This document shows positions 17,721 to 24,757 of a DNA stretch of 64,000 nt, one piece after another (within the stretch, counting starts at the first letter, position 1; each line of letters begins with the position of its first letter). Origin of the DNA: Brevibacillus formosus (GTDB lineage: Bacteria; Bacillota; Bacilli; Brevibacillales; Brevibacillaceae). The stretch is taken from the NCBI RefSeq assembly GCF_003013405.1, contig NZ_PXZL01000008.1:60892-124891 (forward strand), read 5' to 3'. The notes under the pieces were generated by a model that worked only from the letters and a program-made list of their open reading frames with translations, was not told where the DNA came from and ran no database searches. Made by a program: the position numbers and the translations under genes.

Positions 17721-18203
17721 TTAAATAAACAGGTTTACTTTTGCCTGTGTCGCATCTCCCAAATAAGCGGCTACACCTGCATACTCCATTCCGTCGAGCA
17801 ATTCCTCCTGTTTGAGACCTAGCAAGTCCATCGTCATCGTACAAGCGACCAGCTTCACTCCCTGCTCCTGTGCCAGCTCGATGAGTTGTGGAAGCGTCAG
17901 GGCATTGTGCTTTTTCATGACATGCTTGATCATCTCTGGCCCCATGCCCATCATGTTCATTTTAGAAAGTCCGAGCTTCTTGGCCCCCCTTGGCATCATC
18001 CAACCAAACGCTTTTTCAAGCCACCCCTTCTCTACCTTCACGATCTCGTCCTTGCGCATGGTATTCAGTCCCCAGAAGGTGAAGAAAATCGTGACATCAT
18101 GATCATAGGCAGCAGCTCCGTTCGCAATAATAAAGGCTGCAATTGCTTTATCCAAGTCACCGCTGAACAATACAATCGTTGTTTTTTCCTTTTGTTTTTC
18201 CAT
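17721..18203 (-). CDS. DsrE/DsrF/DrsH-like family protein
   Basis: A 160-residue protein of the DsrE-like (peroxiredoxin-like DrsE2) family found next to rhodanese and TusA genes. It begins TTIVLFSGDLDKAIAAFIIANGAAAYDHDVTIFFTFWGL, and a single cysteine in LVACTMTMDLLG is the candidate sulfur carrier. Such proteins accept or relay sulfane sulfur. AAGGAG precedes the ATG. An imperfect CstR-like palindrome lies 27 bases upstream of the start, and cstR follows 115 bases downstream. Confidence 0.85.
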   Translation of the reverse strand: MEKQKEKTTIVLFSGDLDKAIAAFIIANGAAAYDHDVTIFFTFWGLNTMRKDEIVKVEKGWLEKAFGWMMPRGAKKLGLSKMNMMGMGPEMIKHVMKKHNALTLPQLIELAQEQGVKLVACTMTMDLLGLKQEELLDGMEYAGVAAYLGDATQAKVNLFI

Positions 18204-18229
18204 CGTAAGAACACTCCTTAAAAATACTT

Positions 18230-18245
18230 ATACTTGTATAGGTAT
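18230..18245 (-). promoter_or_regulatory. CstR-like operator upstream of the dsrE-like gene
   Basis: ATACTT-GTAT-AGGTAT, the same 6-4-6 geometry as the cleaner site at 21659-21674, with one mismatch between arms. Confidence 0.5.
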
Positions 18246-18288
18246 AAAAATAAGCAAAAGAAGCTTTTGCAACGAAAAGCATCTTTCC

Positions 18289-19077
18289 TTATAAAATGTC
18301 ACTCCAAATCTTGATAGCCGTTCCACAGATCAGCACAATCAAGCCATAACGCAAATATTTCACATCGCTCTTGGCGCTGACCATACTGCCCACCGGCGCC
18401 CCCATAACACTGCCGATGACCGTATACAAAACGGGCATGAGCGGAATTTGCCCACCCGACAGCTTCCCGATAACACCACCTATTGCGGAGATGAATACAA
18501 TAGCCAAAGATGAAGCAATCGTCACCCGCGTAGGTATTTTCAAAACGGTCAGCATAATCGGAATGAGGATGAACGCTCCCCCTGCACCGACAATCCCGGA
18601 TACGATTCCTACAGCAAACGCAGTACCAGCGGCAATGAAGCGGTTATACGCTACTTCCCCTGCTGCCGCTTCTGTCCCTCTATTTTTCACGAGCATCAAA
18701 ATCACGGCGATGATCGCCAGTAACCCGTACACGACATTGATGCTTTCATTCGACAAGTATTGGGAGAGAGCCGCACCAATCAGGCTACCCGCCAAGATGC
18801 TTACCCCCATATCTCTGACGAGTCCTTTATGAATCAGGGGCGAGTTTTTCCCGTTTCTTTTGCGGAAAGCCAGTACGCCAGACAGCGACGCGAAAAATAC
18901 TTGAAACATCGATATCACCGAAACTTCCTGGGCGGAAAACTGCGCCACCCCTAGTGCTGGCGGTATAAACAGGAGCATCGGATAGCTGATGATCGCTCCG
19001 CCAATCCCGAGTAATCCGGAAAAAAAGGACCCGACAAAACCGAGAGAGATCATGAGCAGAAGCAGTAGAACGTCCAT
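18289..19077 (-). CDS. TauE/SafE family sulfite/sulfur anion exporter
   Basis: A 262-residue protein with seven or eight transmembrane helices and the two internal TauE repeats (GLLGIGGAIISYPML near the start and GIVGAGGAFILIPIM in the middle, each with the GxGGG-type turn). The family exports sulfite, sulfoacetate or thiosulfate. In cst operons TauE removes the sulfite or thiosulfate made by CstB, which fits here. GAGGAGG is four bases before the ATG at 19077; an ATG five codons earlier would overlap the ribosome site. Confidence 0.88.
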   Translation of the reverse strand: MDVLLLLLMISLGFVGSFFSGLLGIGGAIISYPMLLFIPPALGVAQFSAQEVSVISMFQVFFASLSGVLAFRKRNGKNSPLIHKGLVRDMGVSILAGSLIGAALSQYLSNESINVVYGLLAIIAVILMLVKNRGTEAAAGEVAYNRFIAAGTAFAVGIVSGIVGAGGAFILIPIMLTVLKIPTRVTIASSLAIVFISAIGGVIGKLSGGQIPLMPVLYTVIGSVMGAPVGSMVSAKSDVKYLRYGLIVLICGTAIKIWSDIL

Positions 19078-19190
19078 ATATCCTCCTCGCATTCCTACCT
19101 AACACATCGGAATGCTTAACCCTCTTTTCAAATGAACCATCATCAAGTAAAATTAATTCCAAGTAAATAACTGTGAATAAGGTGATTTAG

Positions 19191-19361
19191 ATGATTCCCT
19201 TTTTCAAATCCATATTTCAGCATCGGTGCCCCACCTGCCAAGAACCTTTGCGCTCACACAATAATGCCTTGTTCAGTGAAAAGCAATGCCCAAATGGCCA
19301 TTACAAAGAAGAAATCTATACGCACCTTGGCGTACGTATCGTTTATGAAAATCAGGAGTAA
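19191..19361 (+). CDS. Small zinc-ribbon-like protein
   Basis: A 56-residue protein not recognised by name. It has CPTC at residues 13-16 and CPNGHY from residue 33, a spacing suited to one zinc ion bound by three cysteines and a histidine or similar, followed by a beta-like C-terminus (YTHLGVRIVYE). The ATG at 19191 follows AAGGTGAT by six bases. It is the only plus-strand gene inside the sulfur cluster, divergent from tauE. The amino-acid pattern looks selected rather than random, but without a comparison it remains probable only. Confidence 0.6.
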   Translation: MIPFFKSIFQHRCPTCQEPLRSHNNALFSEKQCPNGHYKEEIYTHLGVRIVYENQE

Positions 19362-19417
19362 GCGAGCACTGCACGAACCGATAGCCGCGTCATCCAAAAG
19401 TGCTCGCTTCTGTCTCC

Positions 19418-19642
19418 CTACAGCTTTTTCACTAAAAATTTGTACACACCGTTCTCAACCTCATGGCAAACCAGCTCATTCCCGGTTTGCTTGACCCAAG
19501 CGGTGAAGTCGTTCAGAGAGCCTTTGTCCGTCGAGAGTACCTCCATGGTTTGACCGGATTGCATTCCGTCCATTGCTTTCTTTGCTTTGACGATTGGCAT
19601 CGGGCAAGCCAGGCCTTTTGTATCTATCACAATATCCGCCAT
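19418..19642 (-). CDS. TusA-family sulfur carrier protein
   Basis: A 74-residue TusA/SirA-like protein. The signature [17 protein letters not shown] holds the sulfur-carrying Cys13, and the beta-alpha fold ends with YKFLVKKL. In persulfide clusters TusA shuttles sulfane sulfur between rhodaneses and acceptors. AGGAGG lies eight bases upstream of the ATG. The TIR element separates it from the upstream rhodanese-MBL gene on the same strand. It is closely similar to the TusA domain of the fusion protein encoded at 21023-21604. Confidence 0.92.
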   Translation of the reverse strand: MADIVIDTKGLACPMPIVKAKKAMDGMQSGQTMEVLSTDKGSLNDFTAWVKQTGNELVCHEVENGVYKFLVKKL

Positions 19643-19681
19643 TTTTTATTCCTCCTGTTATATAAATGAATATAAATGAGT

Positions 19682-19847
19682 GTTCAAAAAGTCGGCTTTT
19701 CAGCACCGAGAAAGTGGCGAGAACCTGAAAAAGGAGGAGCGGAGTGTAGGGGACCTACATGAGCACCGGACTTTGAAGGTGAACGCCAATTTCGATGCCG
19801 ATTCAACTTTCAGGACTACTTCGTGATCAAAAGACGATTTTTTGAAC
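19682..19847. repeat. TIR element, copy 2 (166 bp, MITE-like)
   Basis: Same element and same orientation as 6235-6401. Terminal repeats are GTTCAAAAAGTCGGCTTTT (19682-19700) and its imperfect complement (19829-19847), 17 of 19 positions paired. The TIR sequence differs from copy 1 but pairing is kept. The core from CAGCACCGAGAAAG through CAATTTCGATG is nearly identical. It begins 11 bases after the stop codon of the rhodanese-MBL gene. Confidence 0.85.
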
Positions 19848-19857
19848 TACCTTTCCG

Positions 19858-21009
19858 TTATTTATCGTGAATGGCGCAGCGATTTGGCCCTACTTCCATC
19901 TCTTGTTGTTCCTCTTCGCTCGGTTTTAATTTCCCCATGTTCACTTGACGAATCTCTTGATACGCATTCGGCTGCGGCGGCAAATGATGCGTAACGATAT
20001 ACCGGAATTCACTTTCATCCGCAATCGTTAGCCCTGGATTATTGCGATACAAGTCACCCAAACGGGCAGACACGGCCCCCATTGGACCAATCTCCGTGTA
20101 GCTGCCAAAATGAGCAGGCAACACGACTAAATGCTCGGGAAGCTCTTTATATCGATTATACAAGGTGTTGTGCAGGTCTCCCACCCAATCTTCTGCTTTC
20201 CCTGCCAAATCCGGGCGTCCGATCGAAGCGACAAACAGACTGTCTCCCGTGAGAAAGTACGTATCATCGACAATCAGTGACGTACTCCCGATGGTATGTC
20301 CGGGGGAATAGATCGGCAGGATCACGATTTTGGTTGCACCCACCTGGATCTCCTGCCCTTCCTCTAGCTTATGATAGGAATACGTAACTTCTTCCGCATC
20401 CTTTTCTGGAAGCCAATACGATGCATTGAGCTGATCTGCCAGCTTCTTACCACCGGAAATATGGTCGGCATGCAGATGGGTATCGATGGTGTGCTTGATC
20501 GTCCATTGATGCTTGGCTGCAAACGCTTCGTACACATCCGTCATCCGCAATGTATCGACGACAGCCGCCTCCCCTCCTGATACGATCATGTATGACAGGC
20601 AGCCTTTTCCAATGCGAACAAACTGATAAATCGCACCGCCGTCACGGAGATCACCCACCTTCACTGGCTCCAGATGCTCACTCCACACCTTCATGCCACC
20701 TTGCAGGTAGGAAACATCGGTAAAGCCCGCTTCTGCCAGCATCTCTGCAACAAAAATGGACGAGCCCTCTTTTGCACAGACGACTAACACCTTCTGTTTC
20801 ACAGGGATTTTCTCAAGAACAGCCTCCACCCCATCCAGCAAATCAAAATAAGGGATGTTCATGCTCACTACACGATGCCCTTCAATTCGCCAATTCTCGT
20901 AATCGCTCGTATTGCGAACGTCGAGAATAAACAATTCCTCCTGCGCAAAAAGAAGCTGTGTTAGCTCGTGTGCTGTCATCGTCTTCACACTCGTTTGTTG
21001 TTCCATCAT
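19858..21009 (-). CDS. Rhodanese-MBL persulfide dioxygenase-like protein (CstB-type)
   Basis: A 383-residue fusion. The N-terminal rhodanese domain (residues 10-118) has its loop cysteine at Cys78 (VVCAKEGSS); the C-terminal metallo-beta-lactamase fold (from about 128) has the metal motif H178-x-H180-x-D182-H183 ([11 protein letters not shown]), GHTIGS and [11 protein letters not shown] of ETHE1/CstB-type non-heme iron persulfide dioxygenases. These oxidise glutathione- or protein-bound persulfide to sulfite or thiosulfate. The domain order is rhodanese first, unlike the S. aureus CstB order. The ATG at 21009 is preferred to one at 21045 because GGGGGAG stands upstream. Confidence 0.9.
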   Translation of the reverse strand: MMEQQTSVKTMTAHELTQLLFAQEELFILDVRNTSDYENWRIEGHRVVSMNIPYFDLLDGVEAVLEKIPVKQKVLVVCAKEGSSIFVAEMLAEAGFTDVSYLQGGMKVWSEHLEPVKVGDLRDGGAIYQFVRIGKGCLSYMIVSGGEAAVVDTLRMTDVYEAFAAKHQWTIKHTIDTHLHADHISGGKKLADQLNASYWLPEKDAEEVTYSYHKLEEGQEIQVGATKIVILPIYSPGHTIGSTSLIVDDTYFLTGDSLFVASIGRPDLAGKAEDWVGDLHNTLYNRYKELPEHLVVLPAHFGSYTEIGPMGAVSARLGDLYRNNPGLTIADESEFRYIVTHHLPPQPNAYQEIRQVNMGKLKPSEEEQQEMEVGPNRCAIHDK

Positions 21010-21022
21010 CTTTTTCTCCCCC

Positions 21023-21604
21023 TTATTGTTTTTCTGCCGGGCCATTCCAGCCGGACATACCCGGTACTACATTGGTGATTTTGGTAAAACCTTTTTCGGC
21101 CAACAACTGACAAGCCATGTCGCTGCGTTTGCCGGATCGGCAGATGATATAGATGTCGTCATCAGGCTGTAGCTCATCCAAACGCCGTTCCAATACTCCC
21201 AGGGGTATCGAAATGGCTATAGGAATGCGGTGAAAAGCGTATTCCGCCGGTTCTCGCACATCAATGAGTGTCAGCTTCTCATTGGCTTCCAGCTTTTTTT
21301 GCAGTTCTGCATTAGAAATAGTCCCCAAGAAATTCGTCTCCTCCTTCACTTCATGGGTACTCGCTTTTCGCAGGAAATGCTTCCATACTTCCCCCTCCTG
21401 AACCGTACCCAAAAATTCATGCCCGGTATTATTTGCCCAGCTCTTCAGGTCTGCCAATGACCCTTTATCCGTCGCCTGTACCTCCATCACTTGACCCGGT
21501 AACATCTCTTCCATCGCTTTTTTTGTGCGTACGACAGGCATTGGACATGCCAAGCCTTTGCAATCTACTGTTTTATCAGCAGAAAAATTCGATTGTACAG
21601 ACAT
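21023..21604 (-). CDS. TusA-rhodanese fusion sulfurtransferase (CstA-type)
   Basis: A 193-residue protein with an N-terminal TusA domain (Cys15 and Cys20 in [18 protein letters not shown]) and a C-terminal rhodanese domain (about residues 95-190; loop Cys155 in [10 protein letters not shown]). The combination equals CstA of S. aureus, which moves sulfane sulfur between low-molecular and protein thiols. It is the first gene of the operon, 13 bases upstream of the dioxygenase start, directly behind the best CstR-like operator in the region. TAGGAGG precedes the ATG. Confidence 0.9.
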   Translation of the reverse strand: MSVQSNFSADKTVDCKGLACPMPVVRTKKAMEEMLPGQVMEVQATDKGSLADLKSWANNTGHEFLGTVQEGEVWKHFLRKASTHEVKEETNFLGTISNAELQKKLEANEKLTLIDVREPAEYAFHRIPIAISIPLGVLERRLDELQPDDDIYIICRSGKRSDMACQLLAEKGFTKITNVVPGMSGWNGPAEKQ

Positions 21605-21658
21605 GTTGTCTTCCTCCTAAATTTTTGAATGGAAATGTGATCGATCAACTTTATACAT

Positions 21659-21704
21659 ATACCCCTATGGGTATTATAATATGCACCTAATTTTTCTTTG
21701 TCAA
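21659..21704 (-). promoter_or_regulatory. Promoter and CstR-like operator of the persulfide operon
   Basis: TTGACA (21699-21704), 17-base spacer, TATTAT (21676-21681), then the perfect palindrome ATACCC-CTAT-GGGTAT (21659-21674) right after the -10 box. This resembles CstR/CsoR operators and would block initiation. Confidence 0.75.
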
Positions 21705-21780
21705 TAGTCGAAACGTGACCGACCCACTCTTTCATACGTATTTTCTTAGAAATGATCTTGTACCGACATGGAGGGGCCCA

Positions 21781-22209
21781 ATGAAACTAGCTGACCGGCT
21801 GAAGGAAAAGAACACGAAGACAACAGAGCTGTCTATTTGGGGACCATATTTACGGGAAGAATGGGAGAAGCATTTTGCTAGCCATCTGACCGAAGAAGAC
21901 AAAGAGAGGATTTTTCTCAAAAATAAAGACGGCTACCAGGGGTATCTGTGGTATTTATTCAGCAATAAGCTGAGGGATTGTCTTGAACGAGAGGAAGCGG
22001 ATGAAGCCTTCCAGCAGGTAGCCCATGAGTCGTACTATGTGTTTTACCAGCTTGAAAACCAAGTGCTGATCTTGGAAAATGCTGCAAAGTTTTCTGTCGC
22101 GGACTTGGAAAAGGAATACGATGTGTACGTCGTGGATAAGGATTTTACGTGGACGTATGTGAAGACCCATGAAACCAAGTGGTGTGGGCCTTATTTTTAT
22201 AGGAAGTAG
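21781..22209 (+). CDS. DUF4275 family protein
   Basis: A 142-residue soluble protein matching the DUF4275 pattern (LKEKNTKTTELSIWGPYLREEWEKHFA near the N-terminus, WTYVKTHETKWCGPYF at the end); no function is known. The ATG at 21781 follows GGAGGGG closely; the frame is open for 22 more codons but those overlap the divergent cst promoter region. Rich in aromatic and charged residues, no membrane segment or signal peptide. It is convergent with the anti-sigma gene. Confidence 0.72.
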   Translation: MKLADRLKEKNTKTTELSIWGPYLREEWEKHFASHLTEEDKERIFLKNKDGYQGYLWYLFSNKLRDCLEREEADEAFQQVAHESYYVFYQLENQVLILENAAKFSVADLEKEYDVYVVDKDFTWTYVKTHETKWCGPYFYRK

Positions 22210-22226
22210 GATGGAAAAACAAAGAG

Positions 22227-22275
22227 AGGAAGCATTCGGATACCTTTAGGGGTATGCCGCCATGCTTCCTTTTTT
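22227..22275 (+). terminator. Terminator after the DUF4275 gene
   Basis: AGGAAGCAT/ATGCTTCCT stem with an inner ATACC/GGGTAT pairing, followed by TTTTTT. Confidence 0.85.
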
Positions 22276-22289
22276 GATGGATAGGTTGA

Positions 22290-23597
22290 TTATCGGTGCT
22301 GGAGATACTGCAAGCTGTTTTCCATGATCTCTTTGAAAGGGGGAGCAACAATTTCTTTCCCCCATAATCCTACCCAGAGGTCTGTATTCGGGTTATCGAC
22401 AGCTATGTAAACCAATAGCTTTGGATCATCGCTTGGGGCAAATCCGATAAACGAATACGTATATTTTCCTTCGATGAAGTTTCCTTGCTGGTCGCGTTTC
22501 TCTACGATTCCTGTACGCCCAGCGACTGTATGTTCTTTTATGGAAAAGGCTGTATCTGAGCCAGGACGGCTGTTTACGACAGCTTCTAAAATCTCTCGAA
22601 CCTGCTTGGCTGTTTCTTCTGATATGACTCGACGCCCTTTGTCCACGTGGTTCCTTTCCTCCTTCGTGACATGTGGTTTCATCAACTCACCACCGTTGGC
22701 AATGGCTCCGAGAGCAGCCACTTGTTGAACCGCAGAGGCAGAACCCCCAAGTCCATAAGCTGCCATTGCCTTATCATAGGGAGTATCCATGTTTGGTATC
22801 TTTCCAGGCTGTTCATTGATTTGTTCGGTACCCGTTTTCATTCCAAAACCGAACCGTTCAAAATATTGCTGTAACGAGTCCCCTGGTATCCGTTCACTGA
22901 GCTTGGCGAAAGCGACATTCGAAGAACGTTGGATACCTTCTAAATACGTAATCTGTCCCCACCCTGTACCATTATTGTGGTCTTTTATAAACTTGCCCGG
23001 GGTAATCTCGTAGGTTCCAGAGTCGTACATTTCGTTGTCCTCATACTTCCCCTCTTCAATAGCAGCCGCCAAGGTCACGATCGGAAATGCGGCCACAGGA
23101 TCTGGTATCGCCCTGACTATGTGTGGTACCTTGTCAGTTGGTCTTTTCAGATTCCCCATCCCAAGAATTTCTCCGGTATTTGGATCGGTAACGATTACCG
23201 TCATATTTTCAGGCTGATAGGCTTTGCCGGTCTTATGTATCGCTTCTTCTACATACTCCTGAATTTGTGAATCGAGGGTCAGAACGATATCTGCTTGGGA
23301 TGTCGTTTCCGTGGCTTGTGCCTTTTTACTCTCCGCAGCATTCATCTGTTGTACGCTTGGCACTGAAGGAGTTCCCTCCGAAGGCATCCACTGATAAGCG
23401 AGAAACAATAAAGCAAATGAAGCAGCAACGCCCCCAATAACCTTGGCATACTTTTTTCGCCGTTTCATCTGTATGAGCAGCTCCCTTTCTCGACGGATAT
23501 GACTCGCGATATCACGTCGTTTGTCCTCGTCCATCTGAAGCGACGGAAATGATTGCAGCACTGTGCTAATCTCTTTTTCTTCAATAGATGGCGTCAT
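22290..23597 (-). CDS. Anti-sigma-like membrane protein with a dead PBP transpeptidase domain
   Basis: A 435-residue protein. Residues 1-50 are a charged cytoplasmic segment, 53-70 a single transmembrane helix, 105-435 a class B penicillin-binding-protein transpeptidase domain. The alignment to PBPs is clear (MTVIVTDPNTGEILGM, IVTLAAAIEEG, SSNVAFAKL, YGLGGSASAV, IGFAPSDDPKLLVYIAVDNP), yet the catalytic SxxK is replaced by AAFP at residues 169-172 and the KTG box by RTG at 361-363; SSN (225-227) remains. It cannot acylate with serine. The start at 23597 has AGGGAGG upstream and overlaps the ECF sigma gene by 17 bases, so a sigma/anti-sigma pair is inferred. The PBP domain may sense beta-lactams, cell-wall precursors or a partner. 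Confidence 0.8.
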   Translation of the reverse strand: MTPSIEEKEISTVLQSFPSLQMDEDKRRDIASHIRRERELLIQMKRRKKYAKVIGGVAASFALLFLAYQWMPSEGTPSVPSVQQMNAAESKKAQATETTSQADIVLTLDSQIQEYVEEAIHKTGKAYQPENMTVIVTDPNTGEILGMGNLKRPTDKVPHIVRAIPDPVAAFPIVTLAAAIEEGKYEDNEMYDSGTYEITPGKFIKDHNNGTGWGQITYLEGIQRSSNVAFAKLSERIPGDSLQQYFERFGFGMKTGTEQINEQPGKIPNMDTPYDKAMAAYGLGGSASAVQQVAALGAIANGGELMKPHVTKEERNHVDKGRRVISEETAKQVREILEAVVNSRPGSDTAFSIKEHTVAGRTGIVEKRDQQGNFIEGKYTYSFIGFAPSDDPKLLVYIAVDNPNTDLWVGLWGKEIVAPPFKEIMENSLQYLQHR

Positions 23598-24111
23598 GTA
23601 GATTGACCTCCCTGCCGCTATTGCCCATTTGTTTTTGCAATTCCTTGATAGCTCGATGGAGTGTCGTGCTGACTTTTGCTTCACTCCAGCCCAAGATTTC
23701 CGCTGTCTCTGCTGTAGATACTCCCTCTATCAACCGCAGGATTAGAACTTCTCGATACGTGCTTTTCAAGTGATTCATTGCTTCATACGCTTCTTGTAAT
23801 TGCTCCTTTAACACCAATGCCTTCTCAGGTGTACGTTCTTTGGAAGTGAGGAGTCGGAGGACGTTTTCGGGAAACCAATCCATCATTTTTTGCTTTCGCC
23901 TATAATCAATCGCTGCATGGCGCGCAATGGTCAGAAGCCATGTCTTGGGCTGTGCCCTTCCTTCGTAGCTTGATAAGGCTTTTAGCGCTTTTGAAAAAAC
24001 TTCCTGGACTAAATCCTCGACATCTCTACGTCCGGAAAAATACACGAGGTAATTGTAAACATCATTACCGTATTGCTGGAACCATCGCTCTATTCGGTCA
24101 TCGGAATCCAT
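23581..24111 (-). CDS. ECF-family RNA polymerase sigma factor
   Basis: A 176-residue ECF sigma factor. Region 2 (about residues 10-78: NYLVYFSGRRDVEDLVQEVF..., KTWLLTIARHAAIDYRRKQK) and region 4 (about 118-160: YREVLILRLIEGVSTAETAEILGWSEAKVSTTLHRAIKELQK) are complete. It overlaps the downstream membrane gene by 17 bases, the usual arrangement for an ECF sigma factor and its anti-sigma factor. An ECF-type promoter 33 bases upstream suggests self-activation. AAAGGAG precedes the ATG. Confidence 0.93.
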   Translation of the reverse strand: MDSDDRIERWFQQYGNDVYNYLVYFSGRRDVEDLVQEVFSKALKALSSYEGRAQPKTWLLTIARHAAIDYRRKQKMMDWFPENVLRLLTSKERTPEKALVLKEQLQEAYEAMNHLKSTYREVLILRLIEGVSTAETAEILGWSEAKVSTTLHRAIKELQKQMGNSGREVNLHDAIY

Positions 24112-24143
24112 TCGTACGCTCCTTTGTGAAGTTTGTATCTTAT

Positions 24144-24170
24144 TAGACGCAAAATTAAAATTTGCTTACA
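24144..24170 (-). promoter_or_regulatory. ECF-type promoter of the sigma/anti-sigma pair
   Basis: Minus-strand TGTAAG (24165-24170), then 15 bases, then CGTC (24146-24149), followed by TA. This matches the TGAAAC/TGTAAC-N16-CGTC pattern of Bacillus ECF promoters and implies autoregulation. Confidence 0.65.
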
Positions 24171-24179
24171 GTTTTTGTG

Positions 24180-24231
24180 ATATAAAAAAGAAAATGCTGT
24201 CCCATCCTAAGCTATTATCTAGGAGGACAGC
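24180..24231 (-). terminator. Strong hairpin between the sigma gene and the GNAT gene
   Basis: TGCTGTCC-CA-TCCTA pairs with TAGGA-GGACAGCA (24192-24231), 13 bp with a 2-base bulge. On the minus strand it is followed by TTTTCTTTTTT, so it would stop minus-strand transcription just upstream of the ECF promoter. On the plus strand it lies in the leader of the GNAT gene. Confidence 0.6.
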
Positions 24232-24259
24232 ACCATACAACGAATTGAGGCGTTCAAAT

Positions 24260-24694
24260 ATGGGACAAAAACGTGTGAGAGAAATTAGGGTCGCGGATTA
24301 TCAAGCTATTTATTTGTTAAACCTAGAATTTAACCCGAATCTGCATCCATTTACCGAAGATCAGGTAAGAGAGAAAATTGAAATCATCACAAAGAAAACG
24401 AAAGATATGATCTTTGTTTGTGAGCAAAACAACGAAGTCATCGGATATATTCATGGCAGCCCTTATGAATTGCTTTTTTCCGACTCTCTCGTTAACGTCC
24501 TGGGATTTGTTGTGAAAGAAAAGGATAGAAATCAAGGTGTAGGTACTATATTGATTGAACAACTGGAACAGTGGGCAAAGACCAATGGATTTTCCGGGAT
24601 GAAGCTGTTATCCCACCCAAGTCGTATACATGCTCACAGGTTCTACGAACGACGTGGCTATCTGTACCAGAAAAATTTTATAAAAAAGTTCTAA
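24260..24694 (+). CDS. GNAT-family N-acetyltransferase
   Basis: A 144-residue acetyltransferase. The acetyl-CoA-binding signature reads VLGFVVKEKDRNQGVGTILIEQLEQWA (with the Q-x-x-GxG/A loop), followed by HRFYERRGYLYQ. The acceptor is unknown; similar small GNATs modify antibiotics, polyamines or proteins. The ATG at 24260 follows GAGG at about ten bases; the frame reaches back to 24194 through the hairpin and is less likely. Convergent with the chemoreceptor gene. Confidence 0.82.
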   Translation: MGQKRVREIRVADYQAIYLLNLEFNPNLHPFTEDQVREKIEIITKKTKDMIFVCEQNNEVIGYIHGSPYELLFSDSLVNVLGFVVKEKDRNQGVGTILIEQLEQWAKTNGFSGMKLLSHPSRIHAHRFYERRGYLYQKNFIKKF

Positions 24695-24701
24695 GCTAAT
24701 G

Positions 24702-24741
24702 AAAAAACGCTTCTCCTGCAGCCCAGGGCAGCAGAAGAAGC
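24702..24741 (-). terminator. Terminator after the chemoreceptor gene
   Basis: GCTTCT-CTGC-GCCC pairs with GGGC-GCAG-AGAAGC around a tiny loop, followed on the minus strand by GTTTTTTC. Confidence 0.9.
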
Positions 24742-24757
24742 AGTCTAATGTTTTAAT

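Noticed and set aside
22290..23597. Ordinary penicillin-binding protein 2/3
   Set aside because: The catalytic serine and lysine of SxxK are both replaced (AAFP) and the gene overlaps an ECF sigma gene.
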